DNA from: Janthinobacterium sp. B9-8
GTDB lineage: Bacteria; Pseudomonadota; Gammaproteobacteria; Burkholderiales; Chitinibacteraceae
NCBI RefSeq assembly: GCF_000969645.2
Contig: NZ_CP014222.1
Span: 3,599,740-3,663,739 of the forward strand
DNA: 64,000 bases
Direction: 5' to 3'
Position numbers and translations under genes: made by a program. The notes beneath the pieces are model-generated. The model worked only from the letters and a program-made list of their open reading frames with translations. It searched no databases and was not told the DNA's origin. Positions 58,832-64,000 of the stretch are shown one piece after another. Position 1 is the first letter of the stretch, and each line of letters begins with the position of its first letter.

Positions 58832-59764
58832 TTAAATGCGCGCCAGAATGGAGCCAAACTCACTCGCTTCTTCGTCTAATTCCGCCAAAGCCTGGCCGAC
58901 CTCATCCGTTTCAGCCGCATGTTTTTTGGGAGATCCATCTTTATTCGCCGATGGATCTCTCACCTCAACCGCCACGCTGCTGTATTCCTTTTGGCTTAAA
59001 TCAGTACGCATCTGCTCAGTAATTGCATGCAGCTGCTTGGTGACATCGCTATTGCTGGCGTGCAATTGCACCGATAAAGCGCCCGCTTCATGTTTAATGC
59101 TGATTTCTAATGAGCCGAGCATAGGCGGGGATAATTTAATCACCGCGCGCTCAATACCATGCCCAAGCTGCACATCGAGGCGATCTTTTAGTGCGGTTTC
59201 TAAATGACGAGACCAGCTGGCAGGCTGCGTAGGCTCTAGCTTGATGGGAGCCCATTCTGAAGACTTGGCTTCTGGCATGTGGCTTACTGCCATCGTATTT
59301 AATTCAAACGGACGAATGGCTACAGGCTGATCCGGCACATCATTAGCGATCACTGCTGCGGCATCATTTTTTAGCACGGGTGCATCTACATCACTATTAG
59401 ATGTAGTTAAGAGCTGTGCGGGTACAGTAGCGAGCTGCTGAGGCGCTAACGATACCTGCTCCGCTAAAACTAATTCAGCGGCGGGTGCTGATGCTTGTCG
59501 CTCAGGCATTTTAGGAATAATGGGCGCGAAAAATGCGGGCATGCTCAAGAGAGAAGCATCCACACTGGCTACGACTGCAGGCTGCTCAGTAGCATCCGTC
59601 GTAGCCGCAGCCTTCACTTCCCCCTCAACTGCTGGAAGTGGCGCTGCACAGTCCAACATTTCACCGCTAAAAGACATGACCAGCAAAGGATCAAGCGGTA
59701 AGGTATTAATGAGCTGAGGCGTTAAATCCGCAGGGGCCGCCATCGTGCTTGCAAGCAGATTCAT
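58832..59764 (-). CDS. lafE: Flagellar hook-length control protein FliK (LafE)
   Basis: 310 residues. The N-terminal two thirds are low-complexity Ala/Pro/Val-rich (molecular ruler and export region), and the C-terminal part (about 200-285) is the Flg_hook domain with AVIKLSPPMLGSLEISIKHE and ALSVQLHASNSDVTKQLHAI. FliK measures hook length and switches FlhB export specificity. It is shorter than polar FliK proteins (375-650 residues), as is usual for lateral LafE. The stop of the preceding gene overlaps its start (ATGA). Confidence 0.88.
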   Translation of the reverse strand: MNLLASTMAAPADLTPQLINTLPLDPLLVMSFSGEMLDCAAPLPAVEGEVKAAATTDATEQPAVVASVDASLLSMPAFFAPIIPKMPERQASAPAAELVLAEQVSLAPQQLATVPAQLLTTSNSDVDAPVLKNDAAAVIANDVPDQPVAIRPFELNTMAVSHMPEAKSSEWAPIKLEPTQPASWSRHLETALKDRLDVQLGHGIERAVIKLSPPMLGSLEISIKHEAGALSVQLHASNSDVTKQLHAITEQMRTDLSQKEYSSVAVEVRDPSANKDGSPKKHAAETDEVGQALAELDEEASEFGSILARI

Positions 59765-60042
59765 AGTGCCTCCGCTGCATAAGCAAGGCTGGCATCTCGC
59801 TGCTCGGCAAACTGGGCCAATTTATCTGCCAGCTCCTTGGTCGCTAGGCGGCAGGCTTCCTGCATAGTGGCATAAGCACTATGCACATTTTGCAAGGCTT
59901 GCTGCTCTTGCTCACTCCAAGCATGACCCGACAGCAAAGCGGCAAACTGTGCATCCAGAGTGAGAAGTTGTTCCCAATCTTGCTCTGCCAACGCGCCCTG
60001 CATTTCGGCCATTTTGGCGCTGATTGCTTTAAGCCTTGGCAT
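59761..60042 (-). CDS. lafD: FliT-like flagellar chaperone (LafD)
   Basis: About 93 residues from ATG 60042 (MPRLKAISAKMAEMQGALAE); a frame open to 60063 adds seven unlikely residues. Almost entirely helical with heptad-like spacing (QALQNVHSAYATMQEACRLA), the size and composition of FliT. Assigned mainly by position between FliS and FliK, as lafD in Vibrio; sequence similarity to FliT is weak by eye. It would hold FliD or regulate export. It overlaps fliS at its start and fliK at its end. Confidence 0.65.
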   Translation of the reverse strand: MPRLKAISAKMAEMQGALAEQDWEQLLTLDAQFAALLSGHAWSEQEQQALQNVHSAYATMQEACRLATKELADKLAQFAEQRDASLAYAAEAL

Positions 60043-60415
60043 CACGCACACCCAGCCAACCACCGCGCAAGGTGCCTAATAATTGCTCAACTTCTACCAC
60101 GCCTTCAACATCTAACTGGCTGCTAGCGCTATAAAGCCGGTAGACACAAAAATCGTATAAACGTGCCAGATTGGTGACCACTTCACCACCCTGATCAAAA
60201 TCAAGCGCGCTGGATAAACCATTTAAAATATCAATGCACTTATTAATACTCTCGCCCTTCTGCTCGAAGCGCTTGTGTTCCATATGCGCTTTGGCACGAG
60301 CGAGCTCTTCCAAAAGGCCATCAAATAAAACCAAAACCAATTGCACTGGCGAGGCATTGGAAGTCTGTGCTTCCAAATTCACCGAGTGATAACTGCTATA
60401 CGCTTCGTAATCCAT
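60029..60415 (-). CDS. lafC: Flagellin chaperone FliS (LafC)
   Basis: 128 residues from ATG 60415 (MDYEAYSSYHSVNLEAQTSN) with CGAGG upstream; an open extension to 60463 is not FliS-like. The four-helix FliS fold is marked by SPVQLVLVLFDGLLEELARA (20-40), EQKGESINKCIDILNGLSSALDFD and NLARLYDFCVYRLYSAS. It binds flagellin in the cytoplasm to stop early polymerisation. Its 3' end overlaps lafD by 14 bp. Confidence 0.93.
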   Translation of the reverse strand: MDYEAYSSYHSVNLEAQTSNASPVQLVLVLFDGLLEELARAKAHMEHKRFEQKGESINKCIDILNGLSSALDFDQGGEVVTNLARLYDFCVYRLYSASSQLDVEGVVEVEQLLGTLRGGWLGVRDAKA

Positions 60416-60484
60416 TACAACCTCGTTTTGCTTGCATGTATCTGGGCTAACCCGCGCGAGCACGCCCAGAGCCCACCCTAATTA

Positions 60485-61846
60485 CTAAACAAACGACATA
60501 CTGTCGAACATGCTAGATGTTTCACTCATTTGCGCCTGCAGCTGCTTAAGCTGGGTAAATTGCTTTAAAGCACGCTGATAAGCTTGATCGTATTGCTTAG
60601 AAATTTTATCGGCCTGAGCGCTTAAATCACCCGCTGCTTTAGAAACTGATTCCTTGCGTGTTTTTAATAAACCATTGCTGGCGTTCAACCATTTGCCAAG
60701 ATAATCGTTATTTTCTTTAATCAGATCAGTACCGGTGCTGGCGTTAAAAATCTTTTCTAGCCCTGCCGGGTTTTCGATCAGCGCTTTATCGAGCTTGGTG
60801 CGATCAAGCGATAGATTGCCGTCGCGATCGGTTTTTACGCCAAAGTCCATCAGACGCGCACCATCAAAGCTTTGTCTGACCAAACCATTTAATTTATCCC
60901 GCAGCGCGCGAATACCCGAATCAGATGCGAATGCACCACCGGCATCCCGTTTACCGCCATCATTTTTATCATTTTTGGCATTGGCCAACATGGCGGTTAA
61001 CGATTTCTTCGCCGCATTAAAACCATCAATAAAGGTCTGCAAATTAGCTGCGGTATCATTATTACTGGTGCTCACAGTGAGCTTTAATGCTGGGTCGCCG
61101 CTTTTCATTGCACGGCTTAAATTAACCGTTACGCCTTCAATGCCGGTAAACGTATTCGATGCCTGCTTGATCGGCACGCCGGTGTTTTCGTCCCCTAAAT
61201 ACACCAAGGCATCTTGCGCCTTAGATAAAACCTTAGGCGCTTCAAGTGCCAAAGCAGCCTCGACCCCTGCCCCACTCCCACTGACTTGCAAGCTATTGGC
61301 TTCGCCTGTCTGGCTGGAAGTCAGCACCAATTGCGACTGGCCATTAGCCGTCAGCACCATGGCGCTTACTTTGCCCGAGCTGTCTTTGGATTGATTAATA
61401 CTGCGCGCCAATTCGGTAAGCGATAACTTACCGTCGGCGTCTTTATCTGCTGTGGCTAAATCAATGGCAATGGTTGCCGCGCCCACTTTGATATTGAGCT
61501 TATCGCCAGCGGCCACACTCATCCCATCGAGGCGGGCAAATGCCTGCTGCTCTGCCGTGGCGACTTGCTTTACAAACAGCGAGTAATGACCATCCTGCGC
61601 CTTAGCACTGGCCGTTACCGTAGCAACCCCTTCCTGACTCAAAGCTGCAACATGGGCCACGACCGATTTCTTGCCACTTAAACCACCCAGCGTGGTTTTA
61701 AAATCTTGCAGTGTTTTTTGCAGCTGAACCAAGGCATCAGAACGCGCTTTATTATCTTTGGTCCGCGTGTCATTACGGCTTTGCGCCTGCTGTACTGCAT
61801 AGCTGGCAACTTGGCTGGCCAGTTGCTGGGGATTAATTTCTGCCAT
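60485..61846 (-). CDS. lafB: Flagellar filament cap FliD (LafB)
   Basis: 453 residues. The N-terminal D0 region has FliD-type helices (QLASQVASYAVQQAQSRN), an insert with two D-A-D-G-K-like loop stretches (DKDADGKLSLTELA, about 131-144, EF-hand-like), a FliD_N-type VKQVATAEQQAFAR, and the FliD C-terminal domain with LRDKLNGLVRQSFDGARLMD, FGVKTDRDGNLSLDRTKLDK and the coiled-coil tail QAYQRALKQFTQLKQLQAQM. It caps the growing filament. No flagellin gene lies between it and fliJ, whereas in Vibrio lafA precedes lafB. The EF-hand-like stretch is worth noting. Confidence 0.92.
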   Translation of the reverse strand: MAEINPQQLASQVASYAVQQAQSRNDTRTKDNKARSDALVQLQKTLQDFKTTLGGLSGKKSVVAHVAALSQEGVATVTASAKAQDGHYSLFVKQVATAEQQAFARLDGMSVAAGDKLNIKVGAATIAIDLATADKDADGKLSLTELARSINQSKDSSGKVSAMVLTANGQSQLVLTSSQTGEANSLQVSGSGAGVEAALALEAPKVLSKAQDALVYLGDENTGVPIKQASNTFTGIEGVTVNLSRAMKSGDPALKLTVSTSNNDTAANLQTFIDGFNAAKKSLTAMLANAKNDKNDGGKRDAGGAFASDSGIRALRDKLNGLVRQSFDGARLMDFGVKTDRDGNLSLDRTKLDKALIENPAGLEKIFNASTGTDLIKENNDYLGKWLNASNGLLKTRKESVSKAAGDLSAQADKISKQYDQAYQRALKQFTQLKQLQAQMSETSSMFDSMSFV

Positions 61847-61888
61847 GGCGTTTTGTCCGTAAAAGCAAATTAGAGGATTCTAATTAAA

Positions 61889-61907
61889 CAAGGCGACCAA
61901 AGCCTTG
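61889..61907 (-). terminator. Weak terminator-like hairpin between fliJ and fliD
   Basis: Leftward reading CAAGGC / GCCTTG with a 7-nt loop followed by TTTAATTAG, in the 81-bp gap after fliJ. It may attenuate read-through from fliHIJ into the laf genes. Confidence 0.4.
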
Positions 61908-61927
61908 CCATTAAAAAATGTAAATAA

Positions 61928-62368
61928 TTACACCAACCCTCTTCTACGCAAATAAGCTTGCGTAGCCGTTTCATCAGATAACTTTTGCAAAGCCCGCTCA
62001 CGCAGCTTTTGCAGTGCTATACGCTCTTGCTCGCCTAATTTATCCATCACTTCACGGCGCGCTACAGCCGCTAATAAATCTTTGCGTGCCACCGCCAGAT
62101 CGGCATCACCCAAGGCTAAGTCTTGCTTTTGCAAGGTGATTAGATTGAGCAGCGAATGTTTAAACGCGCTGGCATTGATCGCCAAAGCAGGGTGCGGCAT
62201 AGCGCTTGCGCCTAGGTGCTGGCAAAGCGATTCCATGCGGCTGATATTTTTTTGATAGCGCTGCGTCAGCTGGTGCTTATCACGCACCACGGTTTCTTGC
62301 TTATCCACATCACTTTGGCGTAAACGCAGCATCAGTGCTAAACGCTGCACGGCTTGGGGCGTACTCAT
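61928..62368 (-). CDS. fliJ: Flagellar export protein FliJ
   Basis: 146 residues, fully helical coiled-coil (MSTPQAVQRLALMLRLRQSD ... VDKLGEQERIALQKLRERALQ-type charged heptads). FliJ is the stalk and chaperone-escort protein of the export ATPase. The start overlaps the fliI stop (ATGA), confirming coupled translation. Position and size decide the call. Confidence 0.85.
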   Translation of the reverse strand: MSTPQAVQRLALMLRLRQSDVDKQETVVRDKHQLTQRYQKNISRMESLCQHLGASAMPHPALAINASAFKHSLLNLITLQKQDLALGDADLAVARKDLLAAVARREVMDKLGEQERIALQKLRERALQKLSDETATQAYLRRRGLV

Positions 62369-63681
62369 TGCAATAGCGCCTTTAAATCGGCCAGTGAATC
62401 GGCCAGCGGTGCGGCTTCATTCACGGCCTGCTGTAAATAGGCTTCGATACGCGGAAATAAACGCACCGCTCTATCGGTTTCTGCATCGATACCCGGCACA
62501 TAAGCGCCCAAGGGGATCAGATCTCGCACTTCGCGGTAGCGCGATAACAGCGCCTTAATCTGCCGCGACACGGCGTTATGCTCACCACTGCTGATTTGGC
62601 TCATACAACGGCTAACTGATTGCGCAATATCGATGGCGGGGAAATGCCCGCGCTCGGCCAGCTGGCGTGATAAGACAATATGGCCATCTAAAATGGCTCT
62701 GGCGGTATCAACCACCGGGTCTTGCTGATCATCCCCTTCGGCCAGCACGGTATAAATCGCCGTCATACTGCCCTGCGGATTTTCGCCATTGCCTGCGCTT
62801 TCAGCCAGATTAGGCAATAGCCCGAACACCGATGGCGGATAACCACGGGTTGCGGGTGGCTCGCCCAGAGCCAAAGCCACTTCGCGCTGCGCCATGGCGT
62901 AGCGAGTGAGCGAATCCACCAGCAGCAAAACACGATGGCCCTGATCACGATAATGGGCAGCAATGCTGTGGCAAAGCTCGGTGGCGTTCAAACGCATCAG
63001 CGGCGATTCATCGGCAGGGGCCACCACCAGCACGGCTTTTGCCAAGCCCTCCGCGCCCAGCGAGTGATCGACAAACTCACGCACTTCACGGCCACGCTCA
63101 CCGATCAGGCCAACGACTACGATATCGGCCGAGGTATTACGAGTAATCATTCCCAGCAGCACGCTTTTACCCACGCCACTACCGGCAAATAAACCGACGC
63201 GCTGGCCCTTGCCTAAAGACAGCAAACCATTAATGGCGCGCACGCCAATATCTAGCGGCTCGACCACCGGCTGTTTACGCAGGGGATTAATTTTGGGAGG
63301 TGCGGCAGCCAACGGTTTGTCTCCTCCTAGCGGGCCAAGATCATCCATCGGCTCGCCCAAGCCATTCACAATCCGGCCCAGCCACGATTCACCAATCATC
63401 AGCGAGCTGGTCTGCGGTGCGGCCTGCACTCTCGCGCCCGCCAGCAAGCCAACCGGCTTTTTGAAAGGCATTAAAAATGAAACTTCACGGCGAAAGCCAA
63501 CCATCTGCGCCTGAATCCACTCCCCTGATGAGGTTTCAATCAGGCAACGCTGGCCGGTTTCTAAGGGGCAACCAATACTTTCTAATAAGATACCCGTCAC
63601 GCCAATCAGGCGTCCGGTCATCGTGGCAACAGGAACGTCATTTAAATCTAAGCGGCGCAGCGCGTCACCAATCACACTCAT
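62365..63681 (-). CDS. fliI: Flagellum-specific ATP synthase FliI
   Basis: 438 residues from ATG 63681, which overlaps the fliH stop and begins MSVIGDALRRLDLND; an open extension upstream is the fliH region in another frame. F1-type ATPase with Walker A GLFAGSGVGKS (about 165-175), Walker B VLLLVDSLTRYAMAQREVAL (about 250-269), and the FliI stretches GEPPATRGYPPSVF and TAIYTVLAEGDDQQDPV. It powers unfolding and release of export substrates at the type III gate of the basal body. Confidence 0.96.
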   Translation of the reverse strand: MSVIGDALRRLDLNDVPVATMTGRLIGVTGILLESIGCPLETGQRCLIETSSGEWIQAQMVGFRREVSFLMPFKKPVGLLAGARVQAAPQTSSLMIGESWLGRIVNGLGEPMDDLGPLGGDKPLAAAPPKINPLRKQPVVEPLDIGVRAINGLLSLGKGQRVGLFAGSGVGKSVLLGMITRNTSADIVVVGLIGERGREVREFVDHSLGAEGLAKAVLVVAPADESPLMRLNATELCHSIAAHYRDQGHRVLLLVDSLTRYAMAQREVALALGEPPATRGYPPSVFGLLPNLAESAGNGENPQGSMTAIYTVLAEGDDQQDPVVDTARAILDGHIVLSRQLAERGHFPAIDIAQSVSRCMSQISSGEHNAVSRQIKALLSRYREVRDLIPLGAYVPGIDAETDRAVRLFPRIEAYLQQAVNEAAPLADSLADLKALLQ

Positions 63682-64000
63682 TCGGCAACCTGCACCAGCT
63701 GCTCTTTCAATTGATCCATGCACAGATCCAAACGCTGCATACAACCCGCATCGGCTTCCATTTCTGCACTGCGAATCCGGCACTCGCCCGGCGCCAGATC
63801 CGGATCGGCCACCAGCTGCCAGCGTGCGGCGCGCTCTGGGGCCAGCTCAATCACACGCTGGCATTCTTCGGCATTTAAATGCACGGCAACCGAGGTATTC
63901 GTTTGCGACGTTGCTGCTAGGGTTTCATCGACCAAGGCCAGCAATTGCACCGGCTGTAAAGTCAGCTCACAGCGAATCACCTGCTTGGCGACCTTGGCCA
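63678..64000 (-). CDS. fliH: Flagellar export regulator FliH, C-terminal part (runs off the window)
   Basis: The frame is open from the window end to the stop at 63678. The visible about 107 residues read AKVAKQVIRCELTLQPVQLL then VDETLAAT, and VAVHLNAEECQRVIE, the FliH/HrpE V-type-ATPase-E-like C-terminal domain, ending ECRIRSAEMEADAGCMQRLD. FliH forms the stator that holds FliI in the export complex. The N-terminal part and upstream genes (fliE-G) should lie beyond 64000. Confidence 0.9.
   Translation of the reverse strand, partial: AKVAKQVIRCELTLQPVQLLALVDETLAATSQTNTSVAVHLNAEECQRVIELAPERAARWQLVADPDLAPGECRIRSAEMEADAGCMQRLDLCMDQLKEQLVQVAE

Overview
The window comes from a Gram-negative betaproteobacterium, most likely of the Neisseriales (Chromobacteriaceae, an Iodobacter/Deefgea/Chromobacterium-like genome). 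The basis is the overall protein character, the rRNA genes, the DUF3141-MaoC/Pta-AckA-FabI operon, PssA of the gamma/beta phospholipase-D type and a second (lateral-type) flagellar cluster. I could not run a 16S or protein search, so the genus is inference.

Layout. 1-6.4 kb: tail of a nitroreductase, a divergent AraC regulator/Bcr-type MFS exporter pair, and a leftward run of an exported alpha/beta hydrolase, a NatA-like ATPase and a NatB-like permease, with palindromic CACGGAG-repeat elements between the three genes. 6.4-19.5 kb: gene-poor, accessory-looking stress region with a CsbD protein, a broken BON-domain gene, a 2940-residue cyclic beta-1,2-glucan synthase (NdvB/ChvB), a periplasmic protein with three C-x10-C repeats and a stand-alone CheB-type methylesterase domain. 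19.5-31 kb: CNNM/CorC-type membrane protein, frameshifted patatin phospholipase, a MITE-like element, creB-creC and creD, and an RND efflux adaptor/pump pair. 31-46.7 kb: housekeeping genes rsmE, msbA, purE-(small membrane protein)-purK, tyrS, remnants of a Fic-like gene, pssA, pncB, and the DUF3141-MaoC/Pta-ackA-fabI operon. 46.8-50 kb: glycerophosphodiesterase lipoprotein, ZntB-like transporter, CHAD protein. 50.4-55.6 kb: a complete leftward rRNA operon (16S-23S-5S) without spacer tRNAs, with recognisable promoter, boxA, processing stems and terminator. 55.8-64 kb: leftward flagellar operon fliH-fliI-fliJ / fliD-fliS-fliT-fliK-fliL-sigma28-motA-motB in the order of the lateral (laf) systems of Vibrio and Aeromonas.

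How the parts work together. The flagellar block supplies export ATPase, cap, hook-length control, late sigma factor and stator of one flagellar system; the flagellin gene is not between fliJ and fliD. creBCD is a two-component envelope/carbon-response module. The DUF3141 operon joins a PHA-synthase-like hydrolase with acyl-CoA/acyl-phosphate conversion and enoyl-ACP reduction. The 6.4-19.5 kb region groups genes linked elsewhere to osmotic and general stress. No CRISPR array, prophage, transposase gene or tRNA gene was seen. The strongest unexplained signals are the palindromic repeats (several families), the stress region with its decaying BON gene, the uncharacterised membrane protein coupled between purE and purK, and the internally deleted Fic-like remnant.
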